DNA of 64,000 nt. Origin: Oceanitalea sp047302425. Its GTDB lineage: Bacteria > Actinomycetota > Actinomycetes > Actinomycetales > Actinomycetaceae. Position numbers and translations under genes: made by a program. Under the pieces are notes generated by a model. It was given only the letters and a program-made list of their open reading frames with translations. It was not told the DNA's origin and did no database searches. The stretch is from the NCBI RefSeq assembly GCF_047302425.1, contig NZ_CP154855.1, positions 868,001-932,000 of the forward strand. Reading direction: 5' to 3'. Shown one piece after another: positions 26,833 through 36,552 of this stretch. Position 1 is the stretch's first letter. Each line of letters opens with the position of its first letter.

Positions 26833-27252
26833 ATGAGCGAGGAGACCACGGCCGCAGTGGGCACCGCACCGGGTGCGGCACTGCAGGCCGAGCGCGAGCA
26901 CAAGGCACGCAGGGCCTGGACCTTCTACCGGGCCATGGCGTTCGTCACAGGTGTCATGCTGCTGCTCCTGTGCGTGGAGATGGTCCTGGTCTACCTCGTC
27001 GGGGTGGGACCGGACGTCGAGGCGTGGATCCGGTGGATCCCCTTCGCGCACGGCTGGATCTACGTCGTCTACCTCGTCAGCGTCCTCAACCTGTGGTCGG
27101 CGATGCGCTGGGGCCTGGGCCGGATGGCGGCGCTCGTCGTCGCCGGCGTGGTCCCGGTGCTGTCCTTCGTCATGGAGCACCGCGCCAAGGGCTGGTTCGA
27201 GGCGGACCTGCCGGGCGTGGTCGCCCGGCCCGCGGCTACCCTGGCGAGGTGA
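26833..27252 (+). CDS. DUF3817 membrane protein
   Basis: The 139-residue protein begins at ATG 26833 with GGGAGGAC upstream. Three membrane spans are visible (AFVTGVMLLLLCVEMVLVYL, GWIYVVYLVSVLNLWSAM, RMAALVVAGVVPVLSFVMEH), and the end of the last gives the family's conserved ExH motif. Small DUF3817 proteins occur across actinobacteria and have no established function. The stop is just before guaA, and the guaA -10-like box TACCCT lies within its last codons. Confidence 0.8.
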   Translation: MSEETTAAVGTAPGAALQAEREHKARRAWTFYRAMAFVTGVMLLLLCVEMVLVYLVGVGPDVEAWIRWIPFAHGWIYVVYLVSVLNLWSAMRWGLGRMAALVVAGVVPVLSFVMEHRAKGWFEADLPGVVARPAATLAR

Positions 27253-27254
27253 CC

Positions 27255-30013
<2,759 letters not shown>

Positions 30014-30088
30014 GTACTCGGGTGACGCACGTCACAGCGTCCCGCTCGCGACCCGGGTTGGACCCGGGACCATCGACCCGGAATCGGA

Positions 30089-30100
30089 CATTCCGGAATG
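30089..30100. promoter_or_regulatory. Perfect 12-bp palindrome upstream of the 30166 gene
   Basis: CATTCCGGAATG sits 66 bases before the start at 30166. The 152-base gap (30014-30165) also has TGACGCACGTCA and two ACCCGGG direct repeats. It looks like a regulated promoter region, but no -10 and -35 pair is obvious. Confidence 0.35.
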
Positions 30101-30165
30101 CCAGGATTGTCCTCAGAAGCCCACCAGGGGCTTCACGGCAAGAGCCCTCCCGAAAGGACCACATC

Positions 30166-30678
30166 ATGAACAGCACCCGCGGCACCGGCATCGCCCGTAT
30201 CGCCGGCATCCTCGCCCTCGTTGCTGGGATCGTCTTCATCGTCGCCGGTGGCGTCACCTGGGGCATGGTGACCAGCCAGCTCAAGGCGGAGAACATCACC
30301 GTCCCCGAGGACGCCGCGTTCCTCGCCGGTGCTGAGGTCCAGGGCCCCTTCTCCGCCTACGCCCAGGCGGACATCATCAACACCCACGCGCTCGCCGGCA
30401 CCGAGGGCCGCACCTACGCCGAGCTCGGCGCCGCGATGCACGAGGTCGAGCCGGGCTCCCCGGAGCACGAGGAGCTCCAGGCCCAGCGCAACTCGGTGAT
30501 GAACGCGTCCTTCCTCCGCGCCTCGCTCTTCACCTCGGTCGTCTCCTACGGTGTCGCCGCCCTGGTCATCGGCCTCGGCGCCCTGCTCATCGTCATCGGC
30601 CTGGGCATGAACCAGCTGGCCAAGGCCCCCGTCGCCGTCGAGCCGGCCCGTGAGCCGGTCCGCGAGCCCATCGCCTAG
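30166..30678 (+). CDS. Two-span membrane protein, unknown function
   Basis: The 170-residue protein has a span at residues about 10-32 (IARIAGILALVAGIVFIVAG) and one near 130-150 (VVSYGVAALVIGLGALLIVI). The extracytoplasmic loop of about 95 residues contains AYAQADIINTHALAGTEGRT. The C-terminus has an EPAREPVREP tail. Similar actinobacterial proteins are often mislabelled as LigA dioxygenases; nothing here supports a dioxygenase. The ATG at 30166 has GAAAGGACC upstream. It is a single-gene unit closed by the hairpin at 30701. Confidence 0.65.
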   Translation: MNSTRGTGIARIAGILALVAGIVFIVAGGVTWGMVTSQLKAENITVPEDAAFLAGAEVQGPFSAYAQADIINTHALAGTEGRTYAELGAAMHEVEPGSPEHEELQAQRNSVMNASFLRASLFTSVVSYGVAALVIGLGALLIVIGLGMNQLAKAPVAVEPAREPVREPIA

Positions 30679-30700
30679 TCGGCAGCACCACCTCCACCAA

Positions 30701-30743
30701 CGCCGAGAGCCGGGTTCCTCCACGAGGAGTCCGGCTCTCGGCG
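30701..30743. terminator. Terminator after the 30166 gene
   Basis: The 13-base arms CGCCGAGAGCCGG (30701-30713) and CCGGCTCTCGGCG (30731-30743) pair perfectly around a 17-base loop that has its own inner CTCC/GGAG pairing. It stands between convergent genes. Confidence 0.85.
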
Positions 30744-30757
30744 TGTGCGGGGCGGGC

Positions 30758-30964
30758 TCAGTCGGAGCGGGAGAGGAGGGCCTTGACGAGCAGGCCCACA
30801 CCGGCGAGGGCGAGCAGCGCGATGAGCGCGGCCTGCAGGTCGACGGTGACGCCGGCTCCCACGGCGAGGACCCCGAGGCCGAGGAGGAGCAGGATGATCC
30901 CCCACACGACGGTGCCGACGCGGGGCCCGGAGGGCGGGGCGGTGGTGCGGTCGGTGTCGGTCAT
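30758..30964 (-). CDS. Small two-span membrane protein (LiaI-like), part of the PspC operon
   Basis: The 68-residue protein begins at ATG 30964 in an ATGA overlap with the PspC gene's stop. Two hydrophobic helices (VVWGIILLLLGLGVLAVGAG and ALIALLALAGVGLLVKALL) follow a short polar N-terminus. The layout resembles the LiaI/LiaF transmembrane unit of envelope-stress modules. Translational coupling with the toastrack protein suggests a joint role. Confidence 0.65.
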   Translation of the reverse strand: MTDTDRTTAPPSGPRVGTVVWGIILLLLGLGVLAVGAGVTVDLQAALIALLALAGVGLLVKALLSRSD

Positions 30965-32496
30965 GACGCCTCCTCGATGTAGATCTGGCCGAAGGTGACC
31001 CCCGCGTCGACGACGATCTCCGGGCCGGAGCCGCCGCCGTTCTGGACGAGGGTGGCGCTGATGCCGGCGCCGTTGGTGATGGAGCCGCCGGTGCGGGTCG
31101 AGCCCCACCACGGGGCGCCCGGGCCCGTCCAGTCGTCGTCGAGCTCTCCGACGATCTCGCCGGCGGCGAGCTGGGCGTTGACGGTGACGTCCGCGTCGTC
31201 GGGCACGACGACCGTGAGGTTGCCGAAGGTCACGCCGACCTCCACCTCGGCGTCCTCGTCGAGCTCGCTGAGGTCGACGAGCAGGTCACCGGCGACGAGC
31301 GAGTAGCCACCGGCCGCTTCCTCGGCGGTCCGCGGTGCCCACCGCGGGTCACCGGCCCACGTCGTCGCGTCCGTGCCGAAGCGGGCGAAGCCCGGGATGG
31401 TGGCCGCGGCGGCCGCGGCCGGGACTGCGACGAGGGCGACGACGAGCGCGAGGGCGCCGATGCCGCCCTGGCTGCGGCCGCGCAGGCCACTGACGAGGAC
31501 CCCGGCTCCGAGGACGGCGAGCACACCGCCGCCACCGATGAGCCACGGGTTGGCGTCGAGCGCACCCTGCTGGTGGGCGAGAGCTACGCCAGCGGCACCG
31601 AGGAGCGCGATCGCCAGGACGAGGCTCGTCATCCGCGACCCCGGTCCGGGGACCGGGGGGCGCGGGGGCGGCGGGGGCTGGGTCTGGCTGCCGTCCCAGC
31701 CGGCGCCGCCCCAGCCGCCGTCTCCGGGACCGCCGCCGGTGGGCCCGGTGGACCAGGCGGTACTACCCCCGTACGCGCTGGAGTGGCTGCTGCCCTCGTC
31801 GCCCGGCGTGACGCCGGTGGTGGACTGCCCGGCGGGCTCGCCGGCGTCGGCGGGTGCGTCCGTCGTCGCGGACATCGGAAGGGTGGGCGGCTCGATGAGT
31901 GCAGCCGTGGGCGAGGCGTTCCCGGCGGCCGGGGTGCTCGTGGGGGGCATGGCGTCCTCCGGGACGTCGTAGGCGGGACGGGGCGGGGCGGCGGGGGGCG
32001 GCCCAGCCGGGAACGGGGGCGGGGTGCCGGGTGCGGGAGGCGCCGTCGTCGTGTCGCGGTCCTTGCTCATGACGACGAGGACGACGACGCCGGCGACGAG
32101 GATCACCCACGGGACCGTCCACCAGGCGGCGCCCCACCAGAACACGGGGCGGCTGAGGCCGACGAGCAGGACGGCGGCGGCGCCGGCGAGGGCGATGTCG
32201 ACCTTCCCGCGCAGCGCCTCCTCCAGGTGGATCCGCCCGTCGGTCTCCTCGGGCAGGAGGGCCCAGGCCACGCCGTAGAGGACGAGGCCGAGGCCGCCGA
32301 AGAGCGTGACGACGACGAGGAGGCCGCGGACGAGCAGCGGGTCGAGGCCGTAGCGGCGGCCGATACCCGCGGCCACGCCACCGGCCCAGCGGTCGGTGGT
32401 GCGCCAGATGCCGAGGCGGCGGACTGAGTCGAAGAAGCCGCCGAGGGGCGCGGGCGGCGGCGCTGAGGGGGTGTGCGGTGCACTCTGGCCGTTCAT
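30961..32496 (-). CDS. PspC-domain membrane protein with C-terminal toastrack (LiaF-like) domain
   Basis: The 511-residue protein starts at ATG 32496 (MNGQSAPHTPSAPPP). The PspC domain (RTTDRWAGGVAAGIGRRYG, LLVVVTLFGGLGLVLYGVAW) is at about residues 28-95. Another span is near 125-145. A long Pro/Gly/Ser-rich linker follows, then two or three more spans, and a C-terminal beta-rich toastrack (EVGVTFGNLTVVVPDDADV, VVDAGVTFGQIYIEE). In LiaF, such domains hold the sensor kinase inactive until the envelope is stressed. The gene is divergent from the kinase-regulator pair, which supports this reading. Confidence 0.78.
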   Translation of the reverse strand: MNGQSAPHTPSAPPPAPLGGFFDSVRRLGIWRTTDRWAGGVAAGIGRRYGLDPLLVRGLLVVVTLFGGLGLVLYGVAWALLPEETDGRIHLEEALRGKVDIALAGAAAVLLVGLSRPVFWWGAAWWTVPWVILVAGVVVLVVMSKDRDTTTAPPAPGTPPPFPAGPPPAAPPRPAYDVPEDAMPPTSTPAAGNASPTAALIEPPTLPMSATTDAPADAGEPAGQSTTGVTPGDEGSSHSSAYGGSTAWSTGPTGGGPGDGGWGGAGWDGSQTQPPPPPRPPVPGPGSRMTSLVLAIALLGAAGVALAHQQGALDANPWLIGGGGVLAVLGAGVLVSGLRGRSQGGIGALALVVALVAVPAAAAAATIPGFARFGTDATTWAGDPRWAPRTAEEAAGGYSLVAGDLLVDLSELDEDAEVEVGVTFGNLTVVVPDDADVTVNAQLAAGEIVGELDDDWTGPGAPWWGSTRTGGSITNGAGISATLVQNGGGSGPEIVVDAGVTFGQIYIEEAS

Positions 32497-32643
32497 AGGA
32501 CCAGCAAAGCGTGCGGCGCTCGCGCCGGGTATCGGGGAAGCCCCTGATCCCCACCCCGGTCGACGGCCGCCAGGCCCCGGGGCGCCCCTGGTCCTGAGCC
32601 CGAGGGCTCCCGGAGAGTCCCCGGGACGTGTGACGATCTGGCG

Positions 32644-33888
32644 GTGACGACTCTCCTGCCCGAGCGGCTGCCGCTGCGCCGGCTGCTCACGGACCGGCGG
32701 ATCGGCGGTGTGTGCGCCGGCCTGGCCGCCCACCTCGGCATGCCCGTGGCCCGGGTGCGCCTGGCGATGCTCATCGCGGTGCTCGCCTTCGGCGCCGGGA
32801 TCGTCCTCTACGGGTGGCTGTGGGTGCTCGTGCCGAGCGGCGACCCCGAGGACGCCGCCGAGGCGGCCCGCCCGGCGGCCTCGGTCCGGCTGGCTCCGCG
32901 GCTGCGGAGGATGGGGCGCGTGGTCCCGGCGACCGACGTCGTCGTCGGTCTGCTGCTCCTCCTGGCCGCCGGTGCGGTGCTCCTGTGGCGGGCGGACGTG
33001 CCGCTGCCCAACGAGTGGCTGGTGCCGGTGCTCGTCGTCGTGGGTGGTGCGGCGCTCGTGTGGACGCAGCTCGACGCGTCGCTGTCCGGGCAGGAGGCGG
33101 CGCCCGCCCCCCGGTGGCACCGGGTGGCGCGCGTGGCCGGCGGGCTGCTGCTCGCCGTCGTCGGCGCCGTCCTCCTGCTCGGCCGTGGTCTGGGCGCCGA
33201 CGAGCTGCTCTCCGGGATCCTCGCGAGCACCGCGATCCTCGTCGGTGTCGCCGTCGTCCTCGCCCCGGTGTGGCTGCGCCTCGTGCGCGACCTCAGCGCC
33301 GAGCGCACCGCCCGCGCCCGCGAGTCCGAGCGCGCCGACATCGCCGCCCACCTCCACGACTCCGTCCTGCAGACCCTCTCGCTCATCCGCGCCCGCGCCG
33401 ACGACCCCGACCAGGTCTCCCGGCTCGCCCGCGCGCAGGAGCGTGAGCTGCGGCAGTGGCTCTACTCCGACCGGCCCGCCGCCGGCACGTCCGTGGCCGC
33501 CGCGCTGCGCGAGGTCGCCGCCGAGGTGGAGGACCAGCACGGGGTGGCGGTCGACGTCGTCACCGCCGGTGACCGGGAGCCGCACGCGACGACCGAGCCG
33601 CTGCTGGCCGCCACCCGGGAGGCGCTGCGCAACGCCGTCGTCCACGGCGCGCCGCCCGTGTCCCTCTACGTCGAGATCGACGACGAGGCGACCACCGTCT
33701 TCGTCCGCGACCGCGGCGCCGGCTTCGACCCGGCCGCGGTGCCCGCCGACCGGCACGGCGTGCGCGACTCGATCATCGGGCGCTTGGAACGGCACGGCGG
33801 CAGTGCGACGATCCGTACAGGGCCGGGCAGCGGCCTCGAGGGCACCGAGCTCGTCCTGCGGATGCCCGAGCCCGGGACAGGGGAGTGA
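32644..33888 (+). CDS. Sensor histidine kinase with N-terminal PspC domain
   Basis: The 414-residue protein begins at GTG 32644. Residues about 12-65 form a PspC domain (LTDRRIGGVCAGLAAHLGMP, LYGWLWVLVP). Further spans follow to about residue 210. The dimerisation/phosphoacceptor helix is ADIAAHLHDSVLQTL with phospho-accepting His238, the HisKA_3 type of LuxR-linked kinases. The ATPase domain has REALRNAVVHGA (N box) and VRDRGAGFDP (G1 box). It overlaps closely with the regulator (one base between), so they are a pair. It probably senses envelope stress with the PspC/toastrack protein. Confidence 0.88.
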   Translation: MTTLLPERLPLRRLLTDRRIGGVCAGLAAHLGMPVARVRLAMLIAVLAFGAGIVLYGWLWVLVPSGDPEDAAEAARPAASVRLAPRLRRMGRVVPATDVVVGLLLLLAAGAVLLWRADVPLPNEWLVPVLVVVGGAALVWTQLDASLSGQEAAPAPRWHRVARVAGGLLLAVVGAVLLLGRGLGADELLSGILASTAILVGVAVVLAPVWLRLVRDLSAERTARARESERADIAAHLHDSVLQTLSLIRARADDPDQVSRLARAQERELRQWLYSDRPAAGTSVAAALREVAAEVEDQHGVAVDVVTAGDREPHATTEPLLAATREALRNAVVHGAPPVSLYVEIDDEATTVFVRDRGAGFDPAAVPADRHGVRDSIIGRLERHGGSATIRTGPGSGLEGTELVLRMPEPGTGE

Positions 33889-33889
33889 G

Positions 33890-34552
33890 ATGAGCGAGAC
33901 ACAGCTGAGGGTCGTCGTCGTCGACGACCACGCCCTCGTGCGCAGCGGGGTGCGCAGCGAACTCGAGGCGCACGCCCCGGACCTGCGCATCGTCGGGGAG
34001 GCCGCCGATGTCGAGTCCGCCGTCGCCGTCGTCCACGAGACCCGGCCCGACGTCGTCCTGCTCGACGTCCACCTGCCCGGCGGACGCGGCGGGGGCGGGA
34101 TCGACGTCATCACCGGCTGCCGCGACCTGTCCGTGTGCTTCCTCGCGCTGTCGGTGTCGGACTCCAGCGAGGACGTCGTCGGCGTCATCCGCGCCGGCGC
34201 TCGCGGCTACGTCACCAAGGCGATCAGCCCGACCGAGCTCGCCGACGCGGTACGGCGGGTGGCCGGCGGGGACGCCGTCTTCTCCCCGCGGCTGGCCGGC
34301 TTCGTCCTCGACGCCTTCGGCACGGCCGCCAAGGACATCGCCACCACCGACGACGAGCTCGACCGGCTCTCCGCCCGCGAGCAGGAGGTCATGCGCCTCA
34401 TCGCCCGGGGGTACTCCTACAAGGAGGTGGCGAGCGAGCTGTTCATCTCGGTGAAGACCGTCGAGACCCACGTGTCCGCGGTGCTGCGCAAGCTCCAGCT
34501 CAGCTCGCGCCACGAGCTGACGAGGTGGGCGGCCGTCCGCCGGCTCATCTGA
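33890..34552 (+). CDS. LuxR/NarL-family response regulator
   Basis: The 220-residue protein has a receiver domain (VVVVDDHALVRSGV, VVLLDVHLPGG with Asp59 as acceptor, LSVSD and GYVTKAIS with the conserved Thr/Ser and Lys) and a C-terminal LuxR helix-turn-helix (LSAREQEVMRLIARGYSYKE, LFISVKTVETHVSAVLRKL). It is the partner of the kinase directly upstream. Likely targets are the divergent PspC operon and its own genes, but no operator could be defined. Confidence 0.93.
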   Translation: MSETQLRVVVVDDHALVRSGVRSELEAHAPDLRIVGEAADVESAVAVVHETRPDVVLLDVHLPGGRGGGGIDVITGCRDLSVCFLALSVSDSSEDVVGVIRAGARGYVTKAISPTELADAVRRVAGGDAVFSPRLAGFVLDAFGTAAKDIATTDDELDRLSAREQEVMRLIARGYSYKEVASELFISVKTVETHVSAVLRKLQLSSRHELTRWAAVRRLI

Positions 34553-34566
34553 GCCCGGAGACGCGA

Positions 34567-34593
34567 GAAGGCCCCGCCGTGGGCGGGGCCTTC
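34567..34593. terminator. Terminator between the response regulator and the 28-residue gene
   Basis: GAAGGCCCCGCC, loop GTG, GGCGGGGCCTTC: a perfect 12-base stem that serves both convergent genes. On the plus strand it is followed by AAG. Confidence 0.9.
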
Positions 34594-34605
34594 AAGAACC
34601 GACGC

Positions 34606-34692
34606 TTACCGTCCGAGGAGGGCGTCCGGCAGGGTGTCGATGTGGCCGTTGCTGCGTGCGGTGCTGAGGATCCACGCGAAGAACTTGGTCAT
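34606..34692 (-). CDS. 28-residue small protein, unknown function
   Basis: The small reading frame MTKFFAWILSTARSNG, then HIDTLPDALLGR, begins at ATG 34692 with a good GGAGG five bases upstream, and ends at TAA 34606 just before a strong terminator. Of 28 codons, 26 end in G or C, the coding bias of this genome. The peptide is amphipathic: an aromatic/hydrophobic N-terminus and a polar C-terminus. I do not recognise it. It could be a membrane-active or regulatory small protein. A TAGAGT box on the minus strand at about 34776-34781 could be its -10. Confidence 0.65.
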   Translation of the reverse strand: MTKFFAWILSTARSNGHIDTLPDALLGR

Positions 34693-34853
34693 GGTGCCTC
34701 CAATCTCGGTGACGTAGGACTCGATCAAGCACGTCCTTGAGCACGTCGACTGGGCGGTCTGCCCGTGTCTCGACTCTACGACGACGGCGGACCCTGAGGT
34801 GCGCACCGGAGGCGTGACCTCACCCATAAGCGGGTCCGCACTGTGGTGCGGGT

Positions 34854-34859
34854 CTAGCC
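34854..34859 (+). promoter_or_regulatory. -10 box of the 34867 methyltransferase, leaderless
   Basis: TAGCCT ends seven bases before ATG 34867. Confidence 0.5.
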
Positions 34860-34866
34860 TTCCCGC

Positions 34867-35664
34867 ATGAGCGTGCGTCAGCTCGCGTGGCGGGCCCTGT
34901 ACGAGGTGCTCGCGGCGCGGGTGCGCCGGCCGGAGTGGGCCTTCATGAACTACGGCTACGCCCCTCTCGACGACGACGCCGAGCCGCTGGTCCTCGAGCC
35001 CGCCGACGAGCCGGACCGCATGTGCATCCAGCTCTACGAGCACGTCACCCGCGGCGTCGACCTGCGCGGCGTGGACGTGCTCGAGGTCGGGTCCGGACGC
35101 GGCGGCGGGTGCGCCTACCTCGCCCGCTACCGCGGGCCGCGGACCGTGACCGGTGTCGACCTCTCGCGGGCCGCCGTTGCCCTGTGCCGGCGCCACCGCC
35201 GCGCTCCCGGGCTCACCTTCGTCCAGGGCGACGCGCTCGACCTGCCCTTCCCGGACGGCGCCTTCGACGTCGTCGTCAACGTCGAGTCCTCCCACTGCTA
35301 CCCCTCGGTCGAGACCTTCCTCACCGAGGTGCACCGGGTGCTGCGCCCGGGTGGCAGCCTCCTCCTCGCCGACCTGCGCGGGCGGGAGGAGATGACCGAG
35401 CTGTGGGCCACGCTCCGGGCGAGCCCGCTCGAGGTGGTCGACATCCGCGACATCACCGCGAACGTCGTCGCGGCGCTCGAGCGGGACGACGACCGGCGCC
35501 GGGCCCTCCTGGAGGCGTGGGTCCCGCGGCTCGTCCGCCGCCCCTTCGAGCGCTTCGCCGCGGTCGAGGGGAGCAGCACCCACGCGCGCTTCCGGTCCGG
35601 GCAGAACCGCTACACGAGCGCCCGGCTGGTCCGCCCGCCCGGGACGACGACGGCGCTCGCCTAG
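34867..35664 (+). CDS. Class I SAM-dependent methyltransferase (Methyltransf_11 type)
   Basis: The 265-residue protein has motif I VLEVGSGRGGGCAYLA, the acidic VTGVDLSRAAV, the post-I VQGDALDLPFPDG and the FDVVVNVESSHCYPS segment. VLRPGGSLLLADL is the usual late strand. The pattern is that of small-molecule or lipid methyltransferases. The C-terminal 90 residues vary, so the substrate is unknown. It is likely leaderless, and its stop codon lies within the -10-like box of the next gene. Confidence 0.85.
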   Translation: MSVRQLAWRALYEVLAARVRRPEWAFMNYGYAPLDDDAEPLVLEPADEPDRMCIQLYEHVTRGVDLRGVDVLEVGSGRGGGCAYLARYRGPRTVTGVDLSRAAVALCRRHRRAPGLTFVQGDALDLPFPDGAFDVVVNVESSHCYPSVETFLTEVHRVLRPGGSLLLADLRGREEMTELWATLRASPLEVVDIRDITANVVAALERDDDRRRALLEAWVPRLVRRPFERFAAVEGSSTHARFRSGQNRYTSARLVRPPGTTTALA

Positions 35665-35674
35665 GCTGGTTGGC

Positions 35675-36019
35675 ATGACAGTCGTGTACTACCTCCTCCT
35701 CTTCCTCCACTTCGTCGGCTGGGCCATCGTCCTGGGCGGGACCGTGACGAACCTGCGGACCCCGCGTCTCGCGCCCGGCGTCCTCCACGGTGCGCTCACC
35801 GCCCTCCTCACCGGAATCCTCATGACGGGCGTCGCGGAGATGAGCGACGACCTGCCGAGCCTCAACTACATGAAGATCGGCATCAAGCTCGTCATCGCTG
35901 CCGTCATCACCGCGCTGGTGATCGTGGCGAACCGCAAGAAGGAGCCGAGCCGCGCGCTCATCGGCTCCATCGCCGCGCTCACCGCGCTCAACATCGCCAT
36001 CGCGGCGCTGTGGCGCTGA
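35675..36019 (+). CDS. Four-span membrane protein, unknown function
   Basis: The 114-residue protein has about four hydrophobic helices, beginning VVYYLLLFLHFVGWAIVLGG. The HFVGWAIVLGG motif is shared by small heme- or ion-related membrane families in actinobacteria, but no ligand is certain. A TAGGCT box (35662-35667), overlapping the previous gene's stop, ends seven bases before its ATG. The next gene begins seven bases after its stop. Confidence 0.6.
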   Translation: MTVVYYLLLFLHFVGWAIVLGGTVTNLRTPRLAPGVLHGALTALLTGILMTGVAEMSDDLPSLNYMKIGIKLVIAAVITALVIVANRKKEPSRALIGSIAALTALNIAIAALWR

Positions 36020-36026
36020 CCCGCTG

Positions 36027-36512
36027 ATGGGGATGCTGGGGGAGGCGCTCGTCCTCGTCGTCGTCATCGTCGGGCTCGTCGGCGCCGTCGTCCAGGTCGT
36101 CCCGGGCGGCGGGTTCCTCGTCGGGGCGGCCGCCCTCGTGTGGGCGGTCGTCACCGGCGGCACGGTCGGCTGGACTGTCGGGACCATCGCGGTCGTCGCC
36201 GTCGTCGGCGCGGAGATCGGCAAGTACGTGCTCGCCGGGCGCTACCTGGGTAAGGGCGGCGTCCCGAACCGCACCCTCGTCATCGGGGCGGCGCTCGGCG
36301 TCGTCGGCTTCTTCGTCATCCCCGTCATCGGGCTGCCGATCGGCTTCGTGGCCGGCGTCTACGCCGCCGAGAGCGCCCGGCTGCGCGACCAGCGCGAGGC
36401 GCGGCGCTCCACCGGCCGGGCGATGCGGGCCGTCGGCCTGGCGATCCTCGTCGAGCTGAGCGGCGCGATGATCGCGACCGGCGCGCTCCTCGTCGGCATG
36501 TGGCAGACCTGA
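36027..36512 (+). CDS. DUF456 membrane protein
   Basis: The 161-residue protein has four or so hydrophobic segments and the glycine-rich patterns of DUF456 (VVQVVPGGGFLVGAAALVWA, GGVPNRTLVIGAALGVVGFF). It is a small integral membrane protein with no known function. It is co-directional with and close to the 35675 gene. Confidence 0.7.
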   Translation: MGMLGEALVLVVVIVGLVGAVVQVVPGGGFLVGAAALVWAVVTGGTVGWTVGTIAVVAVVGAEIGKYVLAGRYLGKGGVPNRTLVIGAALGVVGFFVIPVIGLPIGFVAGVYAAESARLRDQREARRSTGRAMRAVGLAILVELSGAMIATGALLVGMWQT

Positions 36513-36537
36513 CGGCGGCGGTGTCGGTGGCAGGACC

Positions 36538-36543
36538 TACCCT
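36538..36543 (+). promoter_or_regulatory. -10 box of pcrA
   Basis: TACCCT ends nine bases before ATG 36553, so the leader would be very short or absent. Confidence 0.45.
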
Positions 36544-36552
36544 GGAAGGGCC

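Noticed and set aside
30166..30678. LigA-type aromatic ring-opening dioxygenase
   Set aside because: The protein is a two-span membrane protein with no dioxygenase metal ligands; that label is a known annotation artefact.
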